Source: Tritrichomonas musculus
Taxonomy: Eukaryota; Parabasalia; Tritrichomonadida; Tritrichomonadidae
Direction of reading: 5' to 3'
DNA: 64,000 bases
NCBI GenBank assembly: GCA_039105265.1
Contig: JAPFFF010000010.1
Location: forward strand, 1,240,001 to 1,304,000
The notes under the pieces were generated by a model that was not told where the DNA came from, searched no databases, and worked only from the letters and a program-made list of their open reading frames with translations. Positions within the stretch are counted from its first letter, which is position 1. Each line of letters begins with the position of its first letter. Below are positions 1 through 11,521 of the stretch, piece by piece. A program made the position numbers and the translations under genes.

Positions 1-631
1 AAGTTAATTCTCATAAATTAAAGAGAAATATCAATTATTTTCCAATTTAATTGAATTTTTTTTTTCAATAAATTTGAATTTTATTTCATTGAAAAATCAA
101 ATATTAATTCAATTTTTAATTTATTATTATTTCAATTATAATTAATTATTTCATACGTTTAGTAATGTATAATAAATAAATATACTTTTATAAATAAAAT
201 CATATAAATAGAAAAAATGATGATTTAATATTCGGTAAGAAAAATGTGTTCAAACTGCACCCTTAAAAAAAAAAAAATGTTTTTATAAAAATATGGTTAC
301 ATTTTCCTTTATGAAAACGAATTTTCTCGTATTCAAATAGAACATTTCCGTTATTAAAGTGGATTTTTCTGTTATAATCCCGAAAAGACTGTACAAAATT
401 ATTGAAAGGATTAGAAAACTTTGAAAACATATTTCAAAAATTGATTGAATAGTTATCTATAAATTAAAAAGCTAATAATTTCCTAATTATATGCATTTTA
501 AATTAAAAATCACATGTGCTTATTGATAAAATTTTGGAATTATTTAAAAAAATAGAAAGATTATTTTTTTTAATATCATATTTTCTATTTAATAAAACAT
601 CAATAATACATGAAAGTATTTGCTTAATAAT
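1..631. other. A+T-rich intergenic region
   Basis: No open frame with protein-like composition is visible. The only structure is a degenerate copy of the AACGGAAA repeat at about 285-393, listed separately. Confidence 0.6.
283..393 (-). repeat. Degenerate solo copy of the AACGGAAA terminal repeat
   Basis: Read on the minus strand, this block starts GTACAGTCTTTTCGGGATTA and then shows about four 21-nt units of the AACGGAAA type, ending in ATGTAACCAT. It matches both ends of the element at 7465-9452 but with more substitutions. It has the orientation of that element's right end, so a partner end could lie to the left, outside the window. An isolated fragment is equally possible. Confidence 0.65.
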
Positions 632-1639
632 TTATTGGCATTGTAGTTCTGGATACAGATCATAGCCATCCCACGTCTCAGGAATTTTAAGTTTCAAATA
701 AGATGCAACAAATTTTGCAGTATCTAATATAGAAACTTGATGTTCTATTTTCTTTGATTTGCAAATTCCTTTTCCTCTTGCTGTCCAAAAAATAGTCATG
801 TCTATCGGATCTCCAGAACCATGCACGCATTTCTCACAGATAAAAGAAGGCCTGGCCATGCCATTCTCAGAATAATAATCGCCGCCTCCGCCATGATCTG
901 ACAGTACTAAAATCAAGCTTTCGTTATTAATGTCATATTTTTCAATTATGTCAATTATTCTGCTGACGGTTTTGTCAGTTTTCATCAGCTGCTTTTTCTG
1001 TTCATTTGAGAAAAATCCGTATCCGTGCCCAACTTCATCAGTATCATCAAGATGGAAGAAAACAAGCCACGGATCGTTTGTTCTCATATATTTTTCAAAT
1101 TTGTCAACAAGCCTCTTTTCTGATCCTGAGTAATACTTATGCACATTGATGCCATCTTCAATTATATACTCGTTAATGTCTTCCCAGTTGGAAAAACTGG
1201 CCATTTTGGATCGATTGTCTTTCTCGTGCATCAATCTGAATATTGATGGATATTGAGATGAAAGTGGAAATGGCGGTCTTTTTCTTTTAAATATGAATAG
1301 ACCTCCTATTGAGCGTATTTCATGCTTCTCTGGTCTGACACCATGGAGAAGAGACGTCCAACATTCAGCTGAAAGTGATGGATAAACTGTTTGAGCATCA
1401 AATGAATAAACACCATTATTTATAATTCTGTGTATTCCAGGTGTGTCAACAATTTGAGGAAGATTGCCAATTCCATCAATGCCAATAATAAATACTGCTG
1501 GATGCTGAATATTATTAATTGGAAAATCAATTTCAGATTGAGGAAATATTAACATAAGAATTAAAGATAATATTATCATGCTTAAAAATCCGATAAATAC
1601 TAAACGAAGCACTTTGGATTGCTTCATATATAAATACAT
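632..1639 (-). CDS. Type I phosphodiesterase / alkaline-phosphatase-fold membrane protein
   Basis: Protein of 335 aa with one N-terminal hydrophobic segment (about residues 10-32), so probably a signal anchor with the catalytic domain outside the cytoplasm. Metal-site motifs of the alkaline phosphatase/ENPP superfamily appear in order: GIDGIG with Asp55; a Ser nucleophile region PSLSAECW (88-94) followed by LLHGVRPEKH; DEVGH (Asp201, His205); SDHGGG (Asp248, His249); and a late HGSGD (His273). The nucleophile is Ser rather than the Thr usual in ENPPs. Expected chemistry is two-metal hydrolysis of a phosphodiester or pyrophosphate; the substrate cannot be told, and a GPI phosphoethanolamine-transferase-like role is possible. 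ATG at 1639 gives MYLYMKQ; a second in-frame ATG lies four codons in. At 335 aa it is compact for the family. Confidence 0.75.
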   Translation of the reverse strand: MYLYMKQSKVLRLVFIGFLSMIILSLILMLIFPQSEIDFPINNIQHPAVFIIGIDGIGNLPQIVDTPGIHRIINNGVYSFDAQTVYPSLSAECWTSLLHGVRPEKHEIRSIGGLFIFKRKRPPFPLSSQYPSIFRLMHEKDNRSKMASFSNWEDINEYIIEDGINVHKYYSGSEKRLVDKFEKYMRTNDPWLVFFHLDDTDEVGHGYGFFSNEQKKQLMKTDKTVSRIIDIIEKYDINNESLILVLSDHGGGGDYYSENGMARPSFICEKCVHGSGDPIDMTIFWTARGKGICKSKKIEHQVSILDTAKFVASYLKLKIPETWDGYDLYPELQCQ

Positions 1640-1768
1640 ATAAAGAAATTAAAAATAAAAATTTTGTGAGAATATTTGTTCGAACAAATAACGCTTTAAA
1701 ACTTTTTGCAAAAAGTTTAAGATGATTAAATGTCATTTCAAAAATGTATAAATTATAAAAATGATCAT

Positions 1769-1938
1769 TTAGGTAGTATTCATCTAGATATATGGCATTC
1801 ATTAAGAATCCTAAAATCATGAATATTGATGAAATCAATTGCATCAAATATTTTGTGTGATTCAGAAATAATTTGTCATTTCAATAACAAAATATAAAAT
1901 AAAAAGAAATATATTTCTTTTAGATGAATACTACCTAA
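1769..1938. repeat. 170-bp inverted-repeat element (MITE candidate)
   Basis: Perfect 18-bp inverted ends, TTAGGTAGTATTCATCTA at 1769-1786 and its complement at 1921-1938, flank a non-coding interior. No convincing target-site duplication is visible. It may be a small MITE or a strong hairpin between the 5' end of the phosphodiesterase gene and the 3' end of the ankyrin gene. Confidence 0.5.
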
Positions 1939-2094
1939 TCAATGTTTATTTATTTAATATTATTAAGTTACTAGTCATTTGTCATTATAAATTCACTTAG
2001 TAACTGTGAAATAGTTTGTACTCTCACATTTAAATGGTTAAAATAGTATAATTTTTGGTCAAAATTTGAAAATTGAGAATATGAAATCATATTG

Positions 2095-5000
2095 TCAATT
2101 TTTTTTAATATCATTGAATAATTTTTGAATCTTTAGCAAAAGAAAGTCATCATGATTATCAGACTGAATTATATTATCAATTGAATTATCATATAAAAAT
2201 TCCAAATTATTAATTTCAGACAAATCATCATTATTATTAAATGGTGTTTCAAAAATATTTGCTTTATTGAACAAATCTTGAATTTCTGCAATTAATTTTT
2301 TTCTTTCTGAGATTTTATTGATATCTGATAATTTTGTCGTCATTTCGGTATAATTATTATAAATCTTTGTTGACACATCAAGTTCAATAAGCAAATCCAA
2401 TATTCTACTCAATATTTCACCATCTTCTTCATCATAATCATCAGAATTTGAACTTGAAATATTTGATTTATTATTTGGGTTTGCTCTTCTTTCAAGTAAA
2501 TGTGCATTGTGAATATGATTGCGTTTCATTGCAGTTGCATAAGGAGTGTCACCTGAATCATCTGTTGTATTTATATCAATTAAATTTTGATCAAGAATAA
2601 GTTTCAAAATCTTTTTACTTGATTTTGCAGCCAAGTGAAGATATGTTTCACCGTGAATTTTAATTGAAAAATCAATCTTTTTGGAATCAATTAATGCTTT
2701 TACATATGAATAAGATTTGATATAAAGGGCATATTCAAGTTGATAACGGCCCATTTCATCTGGCTGGTTTGGATCAGCATTATGATCAATTAAAAATTGA
2801 ATAATTTTAACGAATTTGTCGTTGCATGTATCAATTAAACAATAAAATGAATGTCCTTGATAAAAAGGATTTTTGAAATCAATGCAATGATTATGTTTCT
2901 CATCATAATCAACTAATTTTTCAAGAAGTTCCAATGAAAATTTGTTATTTGATGATAAAAACTGGATGAAATAAAAAAGAATAAAATTATTATCAATAAT
3001 AAAATCTTGATTTGAAATTAATATGATTAATACATCATATCTTTGTATTTCAAAGAAAGAATAAAAAAGAGTTTTTCCATTTGAAAATTGAATGTTGACA
3101 TCTTGAACATGATCAAGTAATTTATTAGTTATTTCGGTTTTTGAACTAGAAATCGATGGCAAAAGAGCATTGTTTAAATGAGATTTCGTTGGATCAAATG
3201 AAGGATGAGAAATAATTAAATTAAACTTAATCATTTGGTTTTCTCTGACTGCAAAAGTTAAGTTAGTTTCTATTAAAGAAATTTTTGTATTTGAATCAAA
3301 TGGATGAACAATTGAACACTTTTCTAAATAATTAATATCAAGACTTTTGTTTGAATACAAATAATTCAATATCGTTTGATTATCTTTAGAAATAAGAAAA
3401 GCTAAATTAAGATTGCTATCGTCAGGATCAAATTTAGGATGATTAATAAGTGATAAAACAACATCTGCCATTTCATTTTCAACAGCGATTATCAATGCTG
3501 TTTGATAATAATAATTTTTTACATTTATGTCTGTTCCTGGAAAATCAATTAATAAATGTGCTATTTGCGATTTTTTGAATTTAATTGACAAAATTAAAGG
3601 AGTATCACCATCATTTTGGTTTGGACGATTAACATTGATTCTTTCTAAAGTTAATAATTTCTTAATAAAACTAATGGAATCTCTTTCAATTGCTGCATGC
3701 AGAAAATCATATTCACATATTGATATACCTGGATTGACTTTGAGCAATCTTTGTAACAAAATAAATAATTTATCTTCATTCTTTTCATCACCAAAGGATT
3801 TATCAGTGCATATGAATCTTCAAGTTCGCTTAGAGCAAAACAAATTTGATTTAATTGAGATTGAATAGTATCACCATAAAAGTCTAAAAGTAAGTCAGTT
3901 GCTTCTATATTTAATGATTTAATGGCTACAATAAGAGGAGGATCGTCTTGTATGCTGCATAAGTTTACATCAATTCCAGGGACTGAAAGAAGACGTTTAA
4001 CAATATCTAAATAATTCATACTAACAGCATAATTTAAGACAGTTCCATTTATATAATTTTTATTAACTATGGAAGGTTTACTATTGTGTTCAAGAACTTT
4101 ATTAACTGATTCAATGTCATTGAAAAATACTGCAAAATATAAAGCTTCGCTATAATACAAATTTTGTGGCAACAAAATTTGAAATGCTTCTTTATTATTT
4201 TGTTCATATGCTTCAAGAAAGAAGTAGGTTGAGAATGACTCTTTTAAATCAGAATCAACTTGATCAAGTAATTTAATAGCAATTTTCCAATTTCCAGTAA
4301 AAATTTGTTTGTGAAATTTCATGATTTCTTCATAATTAATGAAAACTTTAAGATCAATGAAAGGCTGATACATTTCTTCTGATCCAGAAACGCAAGCCTC
4401 AAGAAATGGGCCAGTAAAATCAACCAAAGCAAAATGTTTAAGGATGAAATCAATTAATTTACATGAAATTTCATATTTTCTGTTAAAACAAGCGACATTT
4501 AAAAATGACATTAAATCTTGAATATTTATGAGATTGTTTTTCATCAATTCTTCAAATTTGAATTTCTGTTCAATTAGATTAAATGTATCTGATGTCGTTT
4601 CACAGATTGAAAATGAAATGACATTTACAATATTAAATGATTTTGGCTGATAATATTTGTCCAGAATAAAATACGAAATATCACTATATTTCTTCTCAAA
4701 TGAAATCCTCAATAAAGTATCAAAATCTAGTGGAAAGTTCTTCAATTCACAAAACAATTTGAAAATTGCAATATTGCCAAAAATAATTGATGATTCACTC
4801 AAATCATAAAACGAATAATCATCAACAAAGAGAGAAAATATTAACTCTGTTAATAATACAAAACCTAATCCAGAAGAAATTTTCAGAAATTCAACGATTT
4901 TTTGCGTGTTGTTTGACAAATCAACTCCTTTATCAATGCAATAAATAAATGAATGAACATTTCCACTTAAAATTGAAATTTGTAATAAATCAATTAAGAA

Positions 5001-6268
5001 TTGATTTGTAATTTTTTTAGGTTCAATTTTTTGTTCAACAATCCAATCAAACAAATCATTTTTATGCATCATTATTGTAAGAGCGATTGGACTAGAGATG
5101 CTAAAATGACTAAATTCAAAACTGATTGATTTCCATGGCTGACGTTGTGAATTATTATAATAAGAAGAATTTTTATTAAGTTTTTGATCAACTATTCTAA
5201 TTATTTCAGTATTGCCACCATAAACAGCATAACCAAGAGTAAATTCAGAAACTTTTGCATGATTCAATAACAAATATTTAAAGCATTTAATTGCGCCATA
5301 TTCAGCTGCATAATTCAATAAATTATGTTCAGTTTCAAATATCTCAAATAAACTGGATTTAATTTTGATTGATTTTATTTGAATGTTTCTTTTGATAAAG
5401 TTTGTTTATTCTGTTCAACAAATGACGCTATTTCAGGAAGAAACCAAATAACAACATTTCGATGATGTGAAAATTCAAAATTGGCAAATGAAGATGTGTC
5501 ATATTTTACATTTTCATCTTTAAGTTTTAACATTGGATCCAATTGAAAGATGACTGTTGTTACACTTTCCAGTTGAATCAATCCTTTTTTAATAAATTGG
5601 TAAATAAAACAACAATAAAATTGATTTGTGAAAAAAAATGAATAAATTTTCTTAAGAATGAAGTCTTTGAGGTGATTCAAATGATTTTGATCGTTCGAAA
5701 TTGAATCAAGTGAAATGATTAAGTCAACTAAATATGGCTGCAAAATGTAGCTTGATCTAACAACTTGAAATATAAATGATGCTAGTTCTTTGATTTTTTC
5801 TTCTGATTGCGTCCAAATTGAATTCAAAATTGTGTCTCGTGTTGATTCAATTGTGTTTTCATTGATGTGAAATAATAAATTGAAAATTTCTTTAATTGGC
5901 TCCGTTTTTTGAACAATTTCTTCATATGAGTTCACAAAATTATTTATATCTGAAATTCTTGAATTGATTTTTAAGTTCTCAGAAATAATGCGAAGTGAAT
6001 TCATGTTTTGGGCCGTAATATTGATTTTTTTGAAATTGAAATAATCACATATCAATTGAAAATTATGATCGGGGTCATCGAAATTATATTCATATTGCAG
6101 TAATTCTGGATTTTTATCGCGAAATTCACGAATAACTTCTGAAGAATTAATTCCAAAAATATTGCAATGGTATTCCTTGCCTTTCACAATAATTGTAAAT
6201 TTACCAGAATCTAATAAATTTAATTCCTTCTTCTTTAACATCGAGATATTTATTGGCTCAGATGACAT
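2095..6268 (-). pseudogene. BTB-like plus DUF3447/ankyrin-repeat protein, disrupted by two frameshifts
   Basis: Three consecutive reading frames on the minus strand read as one ~1,390-residue protein. Piece 1 (6268-5375) starts at MSSEPINIS; the 34 codons upstream have no ATG and are ignored. It carries a BTB-like fold (FTIIVKGKEYHCNIFG, then a region resembling BTB helices) followed by a helical region. Piece 2 (about 5370-3790) is DUF3447-like (NYAAEYGAIKCFKYLLL) and runs into ankyrin units such as GTVLNYAVSMNYLDIVKRLL. Piece 3 (about 3800-2095) continues the ankyrins (DGDTPLILSIKFKKSQIAHL; GETYLHLAAKSS) and an acidic tail. Frame changes fall near 5375 and near 3795, where protein homology flows directly across the break. 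Introns are unlikely because no GT...AG pair bridges the joins. Either the gene is dying or single-base assembly indels are present. DUF3447 ankyrin proteins are a large trichomonad-expanded family of unknown role, presumably protein-protein scaffolds. Confidence 0.8.
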
Positions 6269-6370
6269 TTTAATATTTGGTTTCTCAAAAATTGAAATAA
6301 AAGTTCTCAAAAATAAACTTTTTAAAATATAAAGATATCTTAATTTCTTTGTTTTTGGTATCAAATACAA

Positions 6371-7464
6371 AATAACAAAAATGATTGTCTATATAAAAAG
6401 TTATTATTTTTTTATTCAATTTTACTTATACTAAATTTCAATTTTTTCATTTAAAAATGATATTTTTAATGAAAGAATTAAAATTTTTATAAAAATTATT
6501 GTTATAGGAAACAAAAGTTGGTAAAAATGTATTAACCCAAGATATTCTGAGTTTTCTAAGTCCTCAATTTTCAAATTCTGATATTTTCAGAATTTTCAAA
6601 ATTCTCTGAATTTTCAGAACCTTCAACTTATTCAATTTCACTGAAATTTTCTGATTCATCAAATTTTTCAAAGTACTTTGATTTTTCTTTATCAATGTTA
6701 TTCACTTCTTTCCCTACTTTTTATCCTGCTCATATTTAATAACTTTTTCTGAATATTCTATCTGTCACTCTTCTTATTGCTGGTTAAATCAAACACTTTC
6801 AATCAACTAATTACATTCACTTCACTAATGTCTCCAGAAAAAAAAAGCATCCCTATTTTTCTTTACAATCTTTAGATATATAAGAAGGGTAGAAAGTATT
6901 CCGTTTACTTTTTTTACAAATAGTGATATGAAAAAAGTCCTTCAAAAAAGACTTTTTGATTTATATTTTATTATATTATGTGTCCTAGTAAATATTTAAT
7001 ATAATTATTTATTTTATTTTGAATAATATTTATATATTATCAAGAAAATGATGGATTTAAAATTTAGAATTGAATGCTTTCTCTCAATTTTGGGTTTCTT
7101 ATTTCTCAAAATTGTACTGTGATCATTTCCAAATGCATGGATAAAATTAGTTTATATATGCACTTAAATTTATCCTAAATTTTTTATAAAGTTTCTGGCT
7201 GTAGATTTTTCTAGATGATAATTATTTCAATTATCTCAATAAAAATTACTATTTTAATTATATTAATAAATTCGTAATTATATTAGATATATAATTAAAC
7301 GGTAGATTTTAATTTTGATGATTTTTACTTGGATTATTGAAGATATTCAATTTTTTCAAAAAGATCATTAATTTAATAATTATATGTAAAAATAGATTTT
7401 ATATTTAATAATAAATAGAAATACATATATTTTTGATTAAAATACCTTTTTGATTCATCAGAAA
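6371..7464. other. Intergenic region with a possible Glu/Ser-rich coding relic
   Basis: Mostly A+T-rich. Between about 6535 and 6715 the minus strand reads as a Glu/Ser/Asn-rich string (for example KYFEKFDESENFSEIE, then SENSENFENSEN) interrupted by stops. This may be the end of a decayed gene or simple purine-rich repeat; nothing else is recognisable. Confidence 0.35.
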
Positions 7465-9452
7465 ATACAGTCTTTACGGGATTATAACGGAAATATCCAC
7501 TTTAATAACGGAAAAGTTCATTATGATAACGGAAATGTTCATTATGATAACGGAAAAGTTCATTATGATTACGGAAAAATTTGATTTCATAACGGAAAGT
7601 GTAACCATTTTTGGTGAAAATATTTTTTAAAATATTCATTTAAAAATCATGGTTTTATTTAATAAATTATAAATAAAAAGATTTAAAATCATCATAAATA
7701 TGGAATAGATACCGAAAAAGGGAAAATAAACATAAAGAAACTTTTTTTCAAAAAATATCATCAAAAATTTTTTCTCATAAAAATTGGATTTAATGGAATA
7801 TATTTAAGATTAATACTTAATATAAACTATTGGCATCTGAAAATTACCAAAAATATTCAATTAATCTATTTTGTAAATATTATTTATAAGTTGATGCAAG
7901 AATATATAACTAGAAAATATTCATAAGGCAACGTATATGTGATATATTGGAAATTTAATTAAAATAATATATATAAATCATGATTTTTTAAGTGAGTGCT
8001 TTATTAAAAAAAATTTCAGAGGTATTCATGTGAAGTGAAAACTCGTTATTTTATTATTTTATTTTTAGTTTAATTGAATGAATATTTTATCTTATGAAAA
8101 AATATTAAGATTATTTACTTCTATATATTAAATACTTGCGTTTGCCATAATTGGTTTTAATGGATGTTGAGAATTTAAAAACCATTTAAAAAATGATATT
8201 TCGTTTATATCTCGTGTCAAATAAAATATTTATGAATTACAAATCAATAATAATATTTTATACTTTATTTATAAAATATATTATCTGTTTTATTTCCAAA
8301 TTACTAGCTATATATAGATTTAACCACAAATTTACATAAAAAATATTAGAAAATGACTTATTTCTCAATTTCTTTACGAAATAATAATACATTAATTGTA
8401 CAATATAATAATAATATATATTTTAATAAATTTTATTATGTAAATAAGTTAATTTATACTCTCATTTTAAAGAAAAATGTAATTAATATTTTGTATTATT
8501 TTGAATTATTTTTCATCGTATTTATGTACGTTATTATTATTTTAGTGATGTGAGATGATTATTTTCGGTGAAGTGAAGTTATTAGTGAAATGATTCTTGA
8601 AAAATATAAATTTGCTCATCTTCATAAAAATATTAAAAAAATATTTTCTATTTAGTCAAATTATTATTTGCAATTTTATAAAATTAATTTTAATATTTAA
8701 TATATTGAAAACCAAAAACCAATCACAATACAAACCAACTAATATATTTAGAAATTCAATTTAAAATCATCGTTTAATTGAATTTTTCATTTTTTTTTGT
8801 TAATTTATCTATTTAATATATTATATAAATCTTAAATATAAAATACATATTGTATATAAATAGTAACATCTATCATAAATATAAATTAATATAATGTTTA
8901 AATAAAAATATTACTAGGATACGAAAAGTTTATTATTTCAATAAAACAATATAATAACTGAAAAAGTAAAAAATTTTTTAAAAATAAAATGAAATATAAA
9001 TTTGTATATCTTTAGAAATAAAATGTATTTTAAACATATAAATATTAATATATTATTTAAATATATATACAATAATAAAAAATAAAACAAATATAAATAT
9101 AAACCTATATTACATCAATTTTTATATAAAAAAATTATACTGCCTCTCAAATATAAAACCATTTTTATTTCAGAAAAATAAAAATAGAAATATCTCAAAA
9201 ATAGGAGTATAAAATTCTTATCCATTAAAGTACATTCTTAGTTTCAAAATATAAATAAAGAAATAATGATCAAAATTACAATATTTCGTCAATTTCTCTA
9301 CATGAATACCTCTAAAATTTCACAAAAAAATGGTTACACTTTCCGTTATGAAATCGTATTTTTCCGTAATCAAAATGAACTTTTCCGTTATCATAATGAA
9401 CTTTTCCGTTATTAAAGTGGATATTTCCGTTATAATCCCGAAAAGACTGTAT
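7465..9452. mobile_element. ~2 kb non-coding element with long inverted ends of AACGGAAA repeats
   Basis: The ends are inverted copies: 7465-7622 reads ATACAGTCTTTACGGGATTA and then 21-nt units of the form AACGGAAA + 13 nt; the complement of 9316-9452 reads the same. The left end has six units and the right end five, consistent with loss or gain of one unit. Both ends finish with GTGTAACCATTTTT toward the interior. The 1.7 kb interior has no credible coding sequence (the longest stretch, 8353-8553, is compositionally random). An inner inverted pair, 8011-8030 and 9301-9320 (19 of 20 matching), sits next to the right terminal repeat. No clear target duplication is visible (flanks CAGAAA and CATAAA match at 5 of 6). 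It looks like a non-autonomous element; its class is unknown. Confidence 0.6.
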
Positions 9453-9691
9453 CATAAAAATTTCAATGAAAAAAATCGCCTTAACGATAATTATTTCACC
9501 TTTATACACAAAAAAATAAATTTAAACACAAATTTTAAAATCATTCTTGATTAATTATGCTATTAAAAGCTTTTGAAAATATTTTTTCTAAAACATTCAT
9601 CAAAGATTTAGAAAATTTCTCAAAAATTGAATTGGCCGGCCAATCGTAATTGAATACTTGTGATGTTAAATGAATTAATGCAAATTTAAAA

Positions 9692-9700
9692 ATCACACTT
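9692..9700 (+). promoter_or_regulatory. Initiator-like motif of the condensation-domain gene
   Basis: TCACACTTT lies immediately before the ATG at 9704. The trichomonad initiator (Inr, known from T. vaginalis as TCA+1Y(T/A)) typically sits within about 20 nt of the start codon, which supports this ATG. Confidence 0.4.
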
Positions 9701-9703
9701 TAA

Positions 9704-11005
9704 ATGATTAGACCTTTAAAAGGTTTTGAAAACAATTTTGCTAATCCAATCCTCCAAGACAATATTTTTCTCAGTATTAAATTTTCTGATTCTAATACTT
9801 TTCATCGAGTTGCATCAAATTTTCTGAAAATCTTTTCTGGCTTAAGATTAAAAATTAAAGATGGGCATTATTATCAAAAAGAAGAACGAGAAATTCCTAT
9901 TCATCCTATTCCTAATTGGATTCAAGATTGCAAGCTTGCCAATCAATATGTTTTTAACAACCAAATGCCATCATATAAAGAATCTCTTGCCTCCATTTCG
10001 GCCAATGACAAGATACTTGTTATTAATTCATGTCATACTCTCTGTGATGGAGGATCCATGATATCAGTATTATCAAAATGTTTAGATGATTTCACTAATG
10101 AAAAACCCAATGAAGGCGCTCCTATATATTTTCTTGATGCTTTCAAAGATCAATGCGAAGAAGCAGAAATCAAATTTGATAAAAATAATTTATGGCCAAT
10201 GAACAAACTAACTTCATGCAAATATGACACCAATGACAAACACTTGGCACCACCAGGAACTCAACTTTATGAAATGAATGGATGTATTCCATGTGAAGAT
10301 CTTGCATGTTACAACAAAGCCACCAAAAAAATACATGGATTGTCAGATGTCATAAATGTTGGTGTTTCCATGTCTGTTCTAGCTTTAAACACTGTCAACA
10401 ATGGAATTCAATATGAATATGACAATCCGTTGTCTATGGCATCAATCATTGATGTGAAGAGGTTTGGCAAGCCATCCAAGAAAATTAACTGGAATTTAGG
10501 AAACTGTATCGCTGTTCCATCGATAAAAGCTGATGTTTCAAAAAGTGATACAATTGATGCAATATCTAAGAAATTCAGAAATTATATCAATACTCTAAAA
10601 CCATTTGGCGCATTCTATTGCGCTAGTCACGTTAATGAATTACTTGCAAAGCAGCCACCAAAATCAATTGTTGGTTGCCATTCTGCAATCGGTCCAGTGA
10701 AATTCAAACATCCAATAATTGATATGGACCTGAAGGATGGAATGAAGCTGACACCTGGAAAAGGTGATCACGGAGAATTAAATGGAACTTTGTTTGAAAT
10801 CATTTCGTATTCAAAAATTAACGAATATAGAAATGATCTTATTTATATGGCAAATATATGGCCATCAGGTATGACCTTAGAAAAGGGAAGGATTCTTTTC
10901 GACTCATTTACTCATTTTATTACCAAAGTTCCAGTCACAGCCAGTTTTGATGATACTTTGGAAGAATTAATTGATTTTCAAAAATCAATAAAAAGAAAAT
11001 ATTAA
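9704..11005 (+). CDS. Condensation-domain / alcohol-acetyltransferase-like acyltransferase
   Basis: 433 aa, no signal peptide or membrane segment. The key motif is HTLCDGG (His111, Asp115), preceded by a beta strand (DKILVINS). This is the HxxxD active site of the CoA-dependent acyltransferase superfamily (chloramphenicol acetyltransferase, NRPS condensation domains, alcohol acetyltransferases). A C-terminal segment near residues 360-400 (NGTLFEIISYSK) resembles the strand that pairs across the second half of the fold. The DFGWG motif of BAHD plant enzymes is not seen. The role is probably acyl transfer from acyl-CoA to an alcohol or amine; the substrate is unknown. The gene stands alone, with an initiator-like TCACACTTT directly upstream and A+T-rich flanks on both sides. 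Confidence 0.65.
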   Translation: MIRPLKGFENNFANPILQDNIFLSIKFSDSNTFHRVASNFLKIFSGLRLKIKDGHYYQKEEREIPIHPIPNWIQDCKLANQYVFNNQMPSYKESLASISANDKILVINSCHTLCDGGSMISVLSKCLDDFTNEKPNEGAPIYFLDAFKDQCEEAEIKFDKNNLWPMNKLTSCKYDTNDKHLAPPGTQLYEMNGCIPCEDLACYNKATKKIHGLSDVINVGVSMSVLALNTVNNGIQYEYDNPLSMASIIDVKRFGKPSKKINWNLGNCIAVPSIKADVSKSDTIDAISKKFRNYINTLKPFGAFYCASHVNELLAKQPPKSIVGCHSAIGPVKFKHPIIDMDLKDGMKLTPGKGDHGELNGTLFEIISYSKINEYRNDLIYMANIWPSGMTLEKGRILFDSFTHFITKVPVTASFDDTLEELIDFQKSIKRKY

Positions 11006-11521
11006 TTTTATTATTATAATGAAATGATTATATAATTTAATTAAAAAGCTTGATTTTTTGAAAAAAGTGAAGATATCTTTATTTAATTACAAAATATTGA
11101 AATTCTTAAAGATTTATCAACTTGATTTATGATTATTCTTTGTTCAATTTTATAATCAAATTTACCCTGAAGTGTAACGCCTAATCAAAACTGAAAATAT
11201 AATATCCATTATTTTTAAAGTTTTGTCAGCATATGCTTTTGTTAACTATATTGAAAATAATTGTAAAAATATATAATTAGTTTATAACTAAATGCTATTT
11301 ATTAAAAAAACAAATTTCGCAAAATATTATTATTTTTCAAAAAATATTCAAGAATAAATTCCTAAGCATCTCATGAAAATATCCTTATGAAGATATTCAT
11401 TTCAATCCAAATAGAAATCTTCATAAGTCAATAGAATTATTCTTTTGACCATTCAAAATCAAAAAAATCCTAAAAAAATGGAATAAAATTGAAAAGATTT
11501 TTTTATTTAGTTTATTGATCA
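11006..11521. other. A+T-rich intergenic region
   Basis: No coding or structured signal was seen between the acyltransferase gene and the kinase pseudogene. Confidence 0.6.

Noticed and set aside
1533-1847. 104-codon minus frame overlapping the phosphodiesterase gene
   Set aside because: Overlaps the signal-anchor codons in another frame and extends into an inverted repeat; no ATG-initiator pair.
8353-8553. 66-codon frame with hydrophobic end
   Set aside because: Composition is that of random A+T-rich DNA and it lies inside a non-coding element.
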